Shown here in pieces: positions 1 to 8,457 of a DNA stretch of 64,000 nucleotides. Location of the stretch: contig NZ_WQKZ01000002.1 of NCBI RefSeq assembly GCF_009755225.1, positions 62,001 through 126,000 on the forward strand, given 5' to 3'. The translations under genes and the position numbers were made by a program. The notes under the pieces were generated by a model, which was not told where the DNA came from, made no database searches, and saw nothing but the letters and a program-made list of their open reading frames with translations. The stretch's first letter is position 1; every line of letters starts with the position of its first letter. Source of the stretch: Hymenobacter ginkgonis. GTDB lineage: Bacteria > Bacteroidota > Bacteroidia > Cytophagales > Hymenobacteraceae.

Positions 1-51
1 GACGATGTGCCGCAAGTACTCGCACGCTACAACCAGCAAACATTTCGCTAA
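1..51 (+). CDS. C-terminal end of a truncated gene
   Basis: The first 51 bases read in frame as sixteen residues (DDVPQVLARYNQQTFR) followed by TAA, and run towards the convergent regulator gene that ends at 75. The amino acid composition looks like a real protein tail, but too little is present to name the family. The window edge truncates it. The call rests only on the open frame and on the convergent layout. Confidence 0.3.
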   Translation, partial: DDVPQVLARYNQQTFR

Positions 52-74
52 CAGCACTTTAGTAGCACAGGCCC

Positions 75-1580
75 CTACCCCTGTACCAGCGCCGCTACCG
101 CCATTTCGTAGGCGGCACGTTCGGCGGCGCGCTGCACCTGCACCGGGGGTGCGGCGCGCTCCAGGCAATCGGCTAGTGGGCAGCGCTCGCAGGTTTCGTT
201 CACGATGCGAACGGGCAGCTCGGGGTCAGCCAAGAACTTGAACTGCTGCCGCAGGGTGTCGTCGCAGCGCAGGCCCACGGTCACGCTCATAGCTGGGGCA
301 CCGGGCGCCCCGGCACGGGCCAGTGTAAAGCACAGGTACTCGTCGTCGGTGCCCAGGTAGCGCGAGCGTTGGGCGTCGAGCAGCGTGATGGGCGCCTCGG
401 CGGGGGCCGCAAGCGCGGCAACCGCGCGGGCGTCGGCAATCAAGCGCAGGCTCACCCAGCGGCGGCAGTAGTGCTCGTGCAGCTCGTTGCGGTGGGGGTT
501 GTGCAGGCGCGAGAGGTGTAGCTCCTTGGTTAAGTTAAACGTGGCGTCAACCTCCGCTTGGTCGAAGCGCAGAAAAAACAGGCTTGTTAGCCCGAAGTGC
601 TTGGGGAGCAGCGCAGCTAGGCGCTGGAGCAGCATTTCGGCGCTCACGTCGTAGCGCGTTAGCAGGCTCATGAGCGCAGTGGGCTGCCACTTTTTGGCCC
701 CGAATACCTGGCGCAAGTCGCGCACCAGGCTATCCTCTTCCATTAGCAAGGCGCTGGCGAAGTACGAGGCCCGGAAATTATTCAGCACCTCCTCAAACGA
801 GCGCAGCTCCAACGTGTTGGGGCTAGCGTAGTGCCGCTCTTTCAGCCGCAGGTAATTAAAGCCTACCTCTCGGCCTAGCACAAACGCCTGCTGCCCCCGA
901 CTCAGGCTAGCAAGCAGCAGCAACGTTTTGGTTTGGGGCCGAAACACCGAGCGCAGCCGCCCGGCCGCTGCTACGGGGTTGGCCGCCAGCGTAGTACGGT
1001 CGATGGTGTAGCCGTACTCTTCCGTCAAAATAGTTTCCAAGGCCTCCAGGTCGAAGGGGGAGGTAGGCGCCAACTGGCGGCTTGCCACAAAGGCCCGCAC
1101 ATCTTGCTCTAAGTCCTCAAAATAGTTGTCGTGCATTTCCTGGTACGAGCGCAAGGCAGCCACAAAAAAGTGCTCCTGCCGCATCTCGTAGTTGCGCGCA
1201 ATCTCGAAGATGGTGCTAATGAAGGCATTCATCTTGGCCGGTGCGTTGGCGATGAGCTCAAAAAGCTGGGCCGGCTCAATCCCGTACATGCCTAGTGGAA
1301 ACTCTTGCAACAGCCGAGAGTTTAGCAAGTCCTCAATTGGCTCTAGGCGGCGCGGCAACGTGGTAGACGTCAGCTGGTCGTAGCGCACGGCCAGGCTCTT
1401 GCTGAGGGCGAGAATCTTGTCGGCCTTGGGGTATTTCTTACCCTTCTCAATCTCGTTGAGGTAGCTCACGCTTAGGTCGCAGCTGCGCGCTAGCTCGGCC
1501 GGGCTTAGGCCGCGCTCTTGCCGCAGCTCGCGCAACTTCAGGCCAAAAATGAGGCGAACGATTTGGCCGTGGTTAAGCAT
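75..1580 (-). CDS. XRE-family regulator of the short-chain fatty acyl (ScfR/RamB-like) type
   Basis: This 501-residue DNA-binding protein has an XRE helix-turn-helix at about residues 10-65 (KLRELRQERGLSPAELARSC, then SVSYLNEIEKGKKYP). The middle region resembles ImmA/IrrE proteins but lacks the zinc HExxH motif; the equivalent stretch reads LGREVGFNYL. The C-terminal domain carries a cysteine cluster (CERCPLADC), as in DUF2083 regulators. Relatives control acetate, propionate and glyoxylate metabolism by sensing acyl-CoA esters. The ATG at 1580 is chosen because the helix-turn-helix starts just after it; the frame stays open to 1760, but that extension has no domain. A 26-bp perfect palindrome lies about 250 bp upstream and could be its operator. 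The family is clear; the ligand is inferred. Confidence 0.85.
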   Translation of the reverse strand: MLNHGQIVRLIFGLKLRELRQERGLSPAELARSCDLSVSYLNEIEKGKKYPKADKILALSKSLAVRYDQLTSTTLPRRLEPIEDLLNSRLLQEFPLGMYGIEPAQLFELIANAPAKMNAFISTIFEIARNYEMRQEHFFVAALRSYQEMHDNYFEDLEQDVRAFVASRQLAPTSPFDLEALETILTEEYGYTIDRTTLAANPVAAAGRLRSVFRPQTKTLLLLASLSRGQQAFVLGREVGFNYLRLKERHYASPNTLELRSFEEVLNNFRASYFASALLMEEDSLVRDLRQVFGAKKWQPTALMSLLTRYDVSAEMLLQRLAALLPKHFGLTSLFFLRFDQAEVDATFNLTKELHLSRLHNPHRNELHEHYCRRWVSLRLIADARAVAALAAPAEAPITLLDAQRSRYLGTDDEYLCFTLARAGAPGAPAMSVTVGLRCDDTLRQQFKFLADPELPVRIVNETCERCPLADCLERAAPPVQVQRAAERAAYEMAVAALVQG

Positions 1581-1802
1581 GGGGGTAGGAAACGCAGATA
1601 AGAAGGGAGGACGCTCGGCCGGCGCTATTAGCAAATAATCGCCGCTATTGATAGTAGCGGCTAAGTTCACCCTAGCAGTTCCACGCGAGGCTTGTAGGGA
1701 GCCAAACCAGCGAGCTAAGGTCTTGATTAGAAATATTTTTTCAGAACTCCTCGCTGGCAAAAACCCCTTAAACGAGCTTAAATAGTCCTTTAAAACTGCG
1801 CA

Positions 1803-1818
1803 AAGCTAGCGCTAGCTT
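1803..1818. promoter_or_regulatory. 16-bp perfect palindrome AAGCTAGC/GCTAGCTT
   Basis: This is a perfect inverted repeat with no spacer, 12 bp from the larger palindrome at 1830-1855. It may be a second protein-binding site or part of a repeat element. No function can be assigned from sequence alone. Confidence 0.35.
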
Positions 1819-1829
1819 GCAAATTTTTC

Positions 1830-1855
1830 TTATTTAGCGAATATTCGCTAAATAA
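1830..1855. promoter_or_regulatory. 26-bp perfect palindrome, candidate operator
   Basis: The half-site TTATTTAGCGAAT is followed directly by its exact reverse complement. The core TTAGCGAA/TTCGCTAA resembles the TTTGCAAA-like sites bound by RamB/ScfR-type regulators. It lies between the divergent regulator gene (start 1580) and the sugar dehydrogenase gene (start 2164), so autoregulation is plausible. The symmetry is seen directly; the assignment to this regulator is inference. Confidence 0.5.
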
Positions 1856-2163
1856 TTGAATTCACTGCCGTATGTTTGTCTTGGCTACCAACCACGGTGG
1901 CCTGGCAGCTAGTCACAAGCCCTAGGCACATTGGCAGCCCGCCAATGATACGGTGCTGTTTCAAGTAGCGCCTACCCCGCTCTGAGACCGGTGTTGTCCC
2001 ACCCCATCGGCCTCACATTCAACCGGCCCGTTGTGGCACGGTCAAGTAGCCCCTCCCGCTTTGGGAGGGGCTTTTTGGTGGAAGGGGCCGCCGAAAAGTG
2101 GGGGTAGGGCAACCCCAACCGCGCCTTGGCAGTTGAAGCACGCAGTCAATAACTACTTCCCCG
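1856..2163. other. Intergenic stretch with no clear gene
   Basis: About 300 bases lie between the palindrome and the sugar dehydrogenase start. The only open frame noticed is a 17-codon ATG frame from about 1873, too short to support. The stretch holds a strong rho-independent terminator (2048-2077) pointing rightwards although no gene precedes it, so a short untranslated transcript starting near the palindrome is possible. No known RNA family was recognised. Confidence 0.4.
2048..2077 (+). terminator. Rho-independent terminator without an obvious upstream gene
   Basis: AGCCCCTCCC pairs with GGGAGGGGCT across a five-base loop (GCTTT) and is followed by a short T run. It would end a rightward transcript beginning in the gap near 1856-2040. 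Confidence 0.6.
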
Positions 2164-3360
2164 ATGCGTTCCTTTTCCATTTTGCTCGCGGCGGCTTTGC
2201 TGCCCGTGCTTCCGTCGGCTGCCCAAAATGTGCCGCCGCCTGCCACACCGTTTCAGATGCAGGGCAATATCTACCTGCCCAATAAGTTGCCCGCTACCGA
2301 CGCCCGCGTAGCGGCCCTGAAAGTGCCGGCCGGTTTCACCATCACCAAGTTTGCCGAAGGCCTCGACATGCCGCGCATGCTGGCCATGATGCCCAACGGC
2401 GACGTGTACGTGAGCAACCGCGTAAAGGGCACCATCATGCTAGTGCGCGACGCCAACCACGATGGCAAGGCCGAAGTGATGCGCCAAGTGGCCCAAAAGC
2501 CGCACCTCCACGGCTTGGCCTTGCAAGGCAATAAGCTCTACATATCGGCTATCCGCGAAGTGTACGTGGCCGACGTGCGGCCCGACGGCAGCCTCAGCGA
2601 GCTGAAAGAGCTGTACCACGACCTGCCCGACGCTGGCCAGCATGCCAACCGCGTGCTGCACTTCGGGCCCGATGGCGAGCTCTACCTATCGGTGGGCAGC
2701 ACCTGCAACGCCTGCGACGAAGACAACCCCGAGAACGCGACGATTATCCGGCTAAAAACCGACGGCTCGGGCCGCGAAGTCGTCGCGCACGGCCTGCGCA
2801 ACACCATCGGCTTCGATTGGCACCCGCTTACTAAGGAGTTGTTTGGCATGGACCACGGCATCGACTGGCTCGGCGACGAGGACCAGATGGAGGAACTCAA
2901 CCAGATAAAGCCCGGCGCCGGTTATGGCTGGCCATCCATCATCGCCGACGGCAAGCACTACCCCGCCAACAAGCCCAAGAGCGGCGAAAGCTACGAGGCA
3001 TTCGATGCCAAAAACGTGCGGCCACTCCTTGTATATAAAGCGCACTCGGCGCCGCTGGGCTTGGTTTTCAACAAAGGCACGCAGTTTCCTAAAGAATACC
3101 AAAACGACGCCTTCGTGACCATGCACGGCTCCTGGAACCGCGCGCAGCCCTCGGGCTACAAGCTGGTACGTATTCACTTCAACGCCCAGGGCCAGCCCGA
3201 AAAATTCGAGGATTTCATCACCGGTTTTTTGGTTGATAACGACAAATCGGAGTTCGGCCGTCCCTGCGGGCTCATCCAAGCCCCCGACGGCTCGCTGCTG
3301 ATGGGCGACGACGACAACGGCGTGATTTACCGCATTGCCTACGGCAAAAAGAAGGGGTAG
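2164..3360 (+). CDS. PQQ-dependent sugar (sorbosone-type) dehydrogenase
   Basis: The product is 398 residues with an N-terminal signal peptide (hydrophobic stretch, cleavage near AAQN), so it is exported. The rest is a six-bladed beta-propeller of the soluble glucose/sorbosone dehydrogenase superfamily, which oxidises sugars with PQQ at the periplasmic face. Supporting stretches are MPNGDVYVSNR, ANRVLHFGPDGELYLSVGS, GLRNTIGFDWHP, PGAGYGWP and HGSWNR, and the typical ending GRPCGLIQAPDGSLLMGDD. The ATG at 2164 places the signal peptide at the N-terminus. It stands alone, with a palindromic repeat just downstream. The electron acceptor and the true substrate cannot be read from the sequence. 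Confidence 0.85.
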   Translation: MRSFSILLAAALLPVLPSAAQNVPPPATPFQMQGNIYLPNKLPATDARVAALKVPAGFTITKFAEGLDMPRMLAMMPNGDVYVSNRVKGTIMLVRDANHDGKAEVMRQVAQKPHLHGLALQGNKLYISAIREVYVADVRPDGSLSELKELYHDLPDAGQHANRVLHFGPDGELYLSVGSTCNACDEDNPENATIIRLKTDGSGREVVAHGLRNTIGFDWHPLTKELFGMDHGIDWLGDEDQMEELNQIKPGAGYGWPSIIADGKHYPANKPKSGESYEAFDAKNVRPLLVYKAHSAPLGLVFNKGTQFPKEYQNDAFVTMHGSWNRAQPSGYKLVRIHFNAQGQPEKFEDFITGFLVDNDKSEFGRPCGLIQAPDGSLLMGDDDNGVIYRIAYGKKKG

Positions 3361-3390
3361 GGATAGAGCGTTTAGCGGTTGAAAGAATAA

Positions 3391-3495
3391 AGAGAACGTC
3401 GTGCTGAGCGCCGGGAAGCATCTCATTTGCATCGTTAGGTTAGTCAGCCAACGGCGCGAGCTAGATGCCTCCCGGTGCTCAGCACGACGTTCTCT
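3391..3495. repeat. Imperfect palindromic intergenic repeat, GTCATGCTGAGC family
   Basis: The arms begin AGAGAACGTCGTGCTGAGC and end in the reverse complement ACGTTCTCT, with a loop of about 40 bases. Related copies lie at 29239, 34447, 38615 and 39939, always between genes. It probably forms a hairpin in RNA and may act as a terminator after the dehydrogenase gene. Confidence 0.75.
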
Positions 3496-3581
3496 TTTGT
3501 TAGAGTACGTTTAGCTAGGCGGCTCCGAATCGCAACTTTTCTGCTGATTTTAGCCTTATTCTTGCACAAAATTTTAGCAAA

Positions 3582-4982
3582 ATGGCCAAGGCAAGAACCG
3601 TTTATTTCTGTCAGAGTTGCGGCGCACAGTCCGCCAAGTGGATAGGGCGCTGCCCATCGTGCGGCGAGTGGAATACCTACGTCGAAGAAGTTATCCAGAA
3701 GGAAACCGTGGCCACTACCACTGGCCAGTGGAAGCCCGCCAGCACCGTGCCCGGTGGCAACGTAAACAAGGCCGCTAAGTCGCGCCCGCTGGCGGATATT
3801 CAGCACGAAGAAGAGCCGCGCATCCTTACCCCCGACGGTGAGTTGAACCGCGTGCTAGGCGGCGGCTTGGTGCCGGGCTCTATTGTGCTCATCGGCGGCG
3901 AGCCGGGTATTGGCAAGAGCACGCTGATGCTCCAGATTGCCTTGATGATGAAGAAATTGCGCATTCTCTACGTAAGCGGCGAGGAAAGCGAAGCGCAAAT
4001 AAAAATGCGCGCCGAGCGCTTGGCCGACGGGCAGCACCAGAACTGCTACATCCTCACGGAAACGAATACGCAGAATATCTTCCGGCAAATTGACCAGGTT
4101 GAGCCCAATTTGCTAGTTATTGACTCCATTCAGACTATGCACTCGACGCTGGTGGAGAGCGGCGCAGGCTCGGTGAGCCAGGTGCGTGAGTGCACTGCCG
4201 AATTTCTCAAATTTGCCAAAGAAACCGGTACACCGGTCCTGCTCATCGGCCACATCACGAAGGACGGCAGCATTGCGGGCCCCAAAATACTGGAGCACAT
4301 GGTAGACACGGTGCTGCAGTTTGAGGGCGACCGCCACCTGAGCTACCGCATCCTGCGCACCACCAAAAACCGCTTTGGTAGTACTTCTGAGCTAGGTATT
4401 TATGAAATGCAGGGCACTGGCTTGCGCCAAGTATCCAACCCTTCCGAAATCTTGCTCTCGCAACGCGCCGAAAGCTTGAGCGGCATGGCCATTGGCGCCA
4501 CGCTGGAGGGCAACCGCCCGCTGCTGGTAGAAGTGCAGGCCCTCGTAACGCCCGCCACCTACGGCACGCCGCAGCGCAGCAGCACCGGCTTCGATGCCAA
4601 GCGCCTGCAAATGCTGCTGGCCGTGCTGGAAAAACGCGCTGGCTTGCGCCTGGGCCAGCACGACGTGTTTCTAAACATCGCGGGCGGCCTGCGCCTCGAC
4701 GACCCGGCCCTCGACGCGGCCGTGTGCGCAGCAGTGGTATCGTCGCTCAACGACTTGCCCATACCCGGCGATGTATGCTTAGCGGCCGAAGTCGGCCTAA
4801 GCGGCGAGATGCGCGCCGTCCCCCGCCTCGACCAGCGCTTGGCCGAGGCTGAGAAGCTCGGTTTCCGCGAAATGTACGTGTCGCAGTTTAATGGCAAAAA
4901 CCTGGCGGCGCAAGGCACTAGCAGCCTGCAAGTGCGGCCCGTGAGCCGCCTCGACGAGGTACTCAACGGGTTGTTTGGCTAG
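3582..4982 (+). CDS. radA: DNA repair protein RadA/Sms
   Basis: RadA is a RecA-like ATPase that drives branch migration during recombinational repair. This 466-residue copy has the whole family layout: an N-terminal zinc finger at about residues 10-27 (CQSCG then CPSCG), a Walker A at about 105 (GGEPGIGKSTL), a Walker B (LLVIDSIQTM), the diagnostic KNRFG motif near 262, and a C-terminal Lon-like domain (VFLNIAGGLRLDDPALDAAV). The length is normal and the ATG at 3582 starts right at the zinc finger. A TAttCTTG element at 3557-3564 could be its promoter. It is monocistronic by position. Confidence 0.97.
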   Translation: MAKARTVYFCQSCGAQSAKWIGRCPSCGEWNTYVEEVIQKETVATTTGQWKPASTVPGGNVNKAAKSRPLADIQHEEEPRILTPDGELNRVLGGGLVPGSIVLIGGEPGIGKSTLMLQIALMMKKLRILYVSGEESEAQIKMRAERLADGQHQNCYILTETNTQNIFRQIDQVEPNLLVIDSIQTMHSTLVESGAGSVSQVRECTAEFLKFAKETGTPVLLIGHITKDGSIAGPKILEHMVDTVLQFEGDRHLSYRILRTTKNRFGSTSELGIYEMQGTGLRQVSNPSEILLSQRAESLSGMAIGATLEGNRPLLVEVQALVTPATYGTPQRSSTGFDAKRLQMLLAVLEKRAGLRLGQHDVFLNIAGGLRLDDPALDAAVCAAVVSSLNDLPIPGDVCLAAEVGLSGEMRAVPRLDQRLAEAEKLGFREMYVSQFNGKNLAAQGTSSLQVRPVSRLDEVLNGLFG

Positions 4983-4995
4983 CTAATTGGCAACG

Positions 4996-5017
4996 GGCCC
5001 GCCGAGCGGGGCGGGCC
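4996..5017. terminator. GC-rich hairpin after radA
   Basis: GGCCCGCC pairs with GGCGGGCC a few bases after the radA stop. There is no T run after it, so termination is only likely, not certain. Confidence 0.4.
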
Positions 5018-5224
5018 TAAACTACGCTAAAGGGGGTAGGAAAAACGGGTCTGGATAGGACAGTTATAGCCTTGTCAAAAATTTGGGCTACGGGTGCGCG
5101 ATACGAGTGAAAATTGTGCCTTATCTTCGGTGCTCTAATTGACTTTTATCGCGAAATCATATAGGTACACGTTTTTAACTTTACGTTCACCTTTGCCGCA
5201 TTAGACTGCTATTTATTGTACACT

Positions 5225-6805
5225 ATGACACTACGTTTTACTTATATCTTCACCTGGGTTTTAGGCTGTTTTTCGGCATTGAGCGTAGCGGCACAGCCAG
5301 CGGCCCCGCGGCCCGCGGCGACTACTGGTATAGCAGTGCTAACGGGTCATATAGCTAACTCTACCACAGATACAATAGCGGTTTCTATCCACGACAGCCC
5401 GTTTGACTTAAAGGAGCGCATTAGCTACGCCCACATCAACGAAAAAGGGGACTTTAAGCTCACCGTGCAAGTTAATGGGTCCACTAAGGCCGATTTGGTG
5501 TATGGCGACGCGGTGGCCGACCTCTTCTTAGACCCTGGCACCGATATTGACCTCAAGTTTAAAGGGGACGATATGCCGGGCACTATCAAGTTCAAACCCA
5601 ACGATGTACCTACCGGCTTTACTACCCGCCTCCGCAACGGTGGCAACCTGACCGACGAGCAAAAACATCGCCAGCAAATGGCCAATGCCAATTCTTACTT
5701 AGCTGAGTTTGACGAGCAGTTTGTTTCGAACGATGGCTTCCAGGTTCTTCCCGATAACATCCAACTTTATGAGGCACCCTTTATATCCTTTATTGACTAC
5801 CGTTTAAAGCACGAGCAGAACTTCCTAGAAGACCGCGCCGCCAAGCAGTCTTTTACTATTGATTTTTATAATTATGCCAAGGCGGAGATAAAATATTCTA
5901 ATGCCAATGACCGCCTCACTTTTGTGGACCTTCGCGAGCAGGTAGTGAACACAGAGGGTCGCCTCACCATGTCGCCAACCTACTACGATTACCTGCGCGA
6001 CCCCAACCTGATTAACGACCAGACGGCGGTGCAGAACGAGCAGTTTCAAGAGTTTTTGCTCAACTATATTCACTACATGGCGGCGCAGCAGAAACACCTG
6101 CGCACCGACCCCGACTTCTACCCTATTTGCTATTCATTGGCTAGCAAGCGCCTCAACGGCGCGTCGCGGCTGCTCACGCTAGGCCGCATCTTGCAGGAGT
6201 CGTTCCGCTTCGGGCACGTGCGGCAGTCGGCAGCCATGCTAGCCGACTACCGCGGCCTCGATACCAAGAAATTCTACCTCAACGCGCTGGAGTCGGACTT
6301 TAATAAGCACAAGGCGCTAGCTATTGGCGCACCGGCCCCCGATTTTAAGTTGCTATCAGCTACCGGCGATACGGTGAAACTGAGCAGTTTTCAAGGTAAA
6401 CTGGTGTACCTCAACTTTTGGAAATCGACCAACGGCTTGTGCTTGCGCGATTTACCTTATGCCCAAGACCTCAATAAGCGTTTTGAGGGCAAGAATATCG
6501 TTTTCATCAACGTGGCGCTCGACGAGCTTGAAGTGCCGTGGCGGCAGCTGGTTGTAGTGAAAAAACTGCCTGGCGTGCACGTGCGAGCCATCGGCGGCAT
6601 GCGTTCCGATGTGGCTAAAGCCTACAACCTAAGCGAAGTGCCGACCTACGTGCTGCTGGGCGAAGATGGTACCATTCTCAACGCCAAGCCTAAACGCCTA
6701 AGCAGCCGCGCCGCGGTAGACGAGATAAACCAGTCGTTTGGCAAGGCTAGTATGTACACCACGGCCATGTCGCAAATGCCTACCACGACCAGCACGGCCA
6801 AATAG
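5225..6805 (+). CDS. Exported thioredoxin-fold (TlpA/DUF4369-type) protein with incomplete CxxC
   Basis: This exported protein is about 526 residues, with a signal peptide (FTWVLGCFSALSVAAQ). Residues about 35-120 form a beta-rich domain like the DUF4369 domain of Bacteroidota redoxins, followed by a helical middle region. The C-terminal 150 residues are TlpA/AhpC-like (GAPAPDFKLLSATGDTVKLS, VYLNFWKS, VPTYVLLGEDG). Where TlpA proteins have WCxxC, this one reads STNGLC, so only the second cysteine remains and normal dithiol exchange is unlikely. The start is taken at ATG 5225 rather than TTG 5216. The radical SAM gene follows 64 bp after the stop; a functional link is possible but unproven. 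Confidence 0.75.
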   Translation: MTLRFTYIFTWVLGCFSALSVAAQPAAPRPAATTGIAVLTGHIANSTTDTIAVSIHDSPFDLKERISYAHINEKGDFKLTVQVNGSTKADLVYGDAVADLFLDPGTDIDLKFKGDDMPGTIKFKPNDVPTGFTTRLRNGGNLTDEQKHRQQMANANSYLAEFDEQFVSNDGFQVLPDNIQLYEAPFISFIDYRLKHEQNFLEDRAAKQSFTIDFYNYAKAEIKYSNANDRLTFVDLREQVVNTEGRLTMSPTYYDYLRDPNLINDQTAVQNEQFQEFLLNYIHYMAAQQKHLRTDPDFYPICYSLASKRLNGASRLLTLGRILQESFRFGHVRQSAAMLADYRGLDTKKFYLNALESDFNKHKALAIGAPAPDFKLLSATGDTVKLSSFQGKLVYLNFWKSTNGLCLRDLPYAQDLNKRFEGKNIVFINVALDELEVPWRQLVVVKKLPGVHVRAIGGMRSDVAKAYNLSEVPTYVLLGEDGTILNAKPKRLSSRAAVDEINQSFGKASMYTTAMSQMPTTTSTAK

Positions 6806-6869
6806 CGGCCAGTTTATTCGCGGCCCTACCCCCTTCCTCCTAAACAACCGGCCGCCTGTACCGCTTAGC

Positions 6870-7913
6870 ATGCCGACCTTTACGCTTGCTATGCGTTCCT
6901 TACTCCGCGACGGCCTTTCGTTTCTTGGCAAAGCCACTCCTGGCCGCGTGCTCAACGCTGGGCAGGTAGTTGCTTCTTATGTTCTGAGCCGGCTTACGGG
7001 GCACGCGCGCGCCTGGGGCTTGCCAGTGGCACTGTCTTTCGAGCCGACCACCAGTTGCAACCTGCGCTGCCCCGAGTGCCCCAGCGGCCTGCGCTCGTTT
7101 ACGCGGCCTACTGGCATGCTACCGGCCGAGCTGTTCAAGAAGACGATTGATGAAGTGGCCAGCCGGCTGTGGTACCTGATATTTTATTTTCAGGGCGAGC
7201 CATATTTGCACCCGCAGTTTCTGGACTTGGTGGAGTATGCCAGCAAGAAAGGCATTTATACGGCTACCAGTACCAACGCGCACTTTCTTAACGACCAGAA
7301 CGCCCGCCGCACGGTAGAAAGTGGCCTCGACCGCCTCATCATCTCACTCGATGGCACTACCCAGGAAGTATACCAGCAGTACCGGGTAGGCGGCAACCTG
7401 GAAAAGGTACTGGCCGGTACTCGCAACGTAGTAAAGTGGCGCAAGGAACTGAATAAGAGCACACCGCGCATTATTTTTCAGTTCCTTGTAGTTCGGCCTA
7501 ATGAACACCAGATTGAAGATGCCAAAGCTCTGGCCCAAGCAATGGGGGTAGACGATGTGTGGTTTAAAACCGCTCAGATTTACGATTACCAGCAGGGCTC
7601 GCCGCTCATCCCAACTATCGACTACTACTCGCGCTACGCCAACAACGGCAATGGCACGTTTAGCCTAAAAAATAAGCTAGTGAATGGCTGCTGGAAAATG
7701 TGGCATTCGTGCGTCGTCACCTGGGATGGTAAGGTAGTGCCCTGCTGCTTCGATAAAGACGCCGAATACCGCCTCGGCGATAGCCAGCACGAAAGCTTCC
7801 GCGCGCTTTGGCACGGCCAGAAATACAAGGGTTTTCGCCAAGCGCTGCTCAAGGGCCGCGACCAGGTTGAGATGTGCCGCAACTGCACCGAGGGCACCAA
7901 AGTATGGGGGTAG
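6870..7913 (+). CDS. Radical SAM/SPASM domain protein
   Basis: This 347-residue protein has the 4Fe-4S cluster motif CNLRCPEC (CX3CX2C) at about residues 64-71, which cleaves S-adenosylmethionine to a radical. A C-terminal SPASM-type region has cysteines in CWKMWHSCVV, VVPCCFD and MCRNC that would hold auxiliary clusters. SPASM enzymes usually modify peptides or act in cofactor or glycan biosynthesis. No precursor peptide gene was recognised beside it, so the substrate is unknown. The start at ATG 6870 is preferred because the frame upstream overlaps the previous gene; ATG 6891 is also possible. Confidence 0.8.
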   Translation: MPTFTLAMRSLLRDGLSFLGKATPGRVLNAGQVVASYVLSRLTGHARAWGLPVALSFEPTTSCNLRCPECPSGLRSFTRPTGMLPAELFKKTIDEVASRLWYLIFYFQGEPYLHPQFLDLVEYASKKGIYTATSTNAHFLNDQNARRTVESGLDRLIISLDGTTQEVYQQYRVGGNLEKVLAGTRNVVKWRKELNKSTPRIIFQFLVVRPNEHQIEDAKALAQAMGVDDVWFKTAQIYDYQQGSPLIPTIDYYSRYANNGNGTFSLKNKLVNGCWKMWHSCVVTWDGKVVPCCFDKDAEYRLGDSQHESFRALWHGQKYKGFRQALLKGRDQVEMCRNCTEGTKVWG

Positions 7914-8000
7914 AAAAAAAGAGTAGTCAATAATGATTCCCGGCAAGTAACGCACTACTAGATAAGGCATTAATTACCAGGAATCATTAGTAACTATTCC
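7914..8000. other. Short intergenic stretch with a weak inverted repeat
   Basis: AATGATTCCCGG near 7930 and CCAGGAATCATT near 7978 are nearly complementary. The genes on either side converge here, so the hairpin may help termination. Nothing else was seen. Confidence 0.35.
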
Positions 8001-8342
8001 TTATTTTTTGCCTTTCATGAGGTTTTTGCCCAACGATTCAACGTTCAGGATAAACTGGTCAACGTCTTCATTGGCATAGGTGCCGTAGGCCGAGGAAATG
8101 GTGCCCTTCGTGCCGTCGTAGGCCTCTATGGCGTACAGGATAGCCATGTCGTCGGGATTGCTTTCGCCTTCGAAGCGGAAATAATCGACAATGGTGACTT
8201 CCTCGGGGCTGAAGGTGCGGGCGCTATCGTTGTCCATCGTGTACAGCCGACCTTCTTGCACAGTGAAATCGTGGGTATAGCCTTCGCTATTGAGCTTCTT
8301 CTCGACGGTTACGAGAGAGGTCATTTCTTCTTTGTCCTGCAT
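8001..8342 (-). CDS. Small conserved Bacteroidota protein (often labelled phosphoribosylpyrophosphate synthetase)
   Basis: The product is 113 residues, acidic and probably cytosolic. It fits a small Bacteroidota family recognised by a KKLNSEGYTHDF-like start, a central VDYFRFEGESNPDD and an ending with YAIEAYDGTKGTISSAYGTY. Databases often call this family phosphoribosylpyrophosphate synthetase, but it is far too short and lacks the PRPP-binding loop, so that name should not be trusted. The function is unknown. A GC-rich hairpin separates it from the upstream gene on the same strand. Confidence 0.7.
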   Translation of the reverse strand: MQDKEEMTSLVTVEKKLNSEGYTHDFTVQEGRLYTMDNDSARTFSPEEVTIVDYFRFEGESNPDDMAILYAIEAYDGTKGTISSAYGTYANEDVDQFILNVESLGKNLMKGKK

Positions 8343-8390
8343 GGCGCTGAAAGTTTTCGTGGGTTCGGTTAGGGTATTGGCCAGAAACAG

Positions 8391-8419
8391 GCCGCCCCGG
8401 CTATACGGAGCCGGGGCGG
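8391..8419. terminator. GC-rich hairpin between two leftward genes
   Basis: GCCGCCCCGGCT pairs with AGCCGGGGCGG across a six-base loop. It lies after the stop of the leftward Cys-rich membrane protein gene. No T run follows, so its role as a terminator is moderate. Confidence 0.45.
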
Positions 8420-8457
8420 AAGTGGGTTAGTCGTGGCGCTAGTTTTTAGCGCGGCAC

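Noticed and set aside
2752..3432. Long antisense frame over the sugar dehydrogenase gene
   Set aside because: It lies wholly opposite a clear enzyme gene, and its sequence has no recognisable motif; GC-rich coding DNA often leaves such frames open.
8001..8342. True phosphoribosylpyrophosphate synthetase
   Set aside because: The protein is 113 residues and lacks the PRPP-binding loop; only the database habit supports the name.
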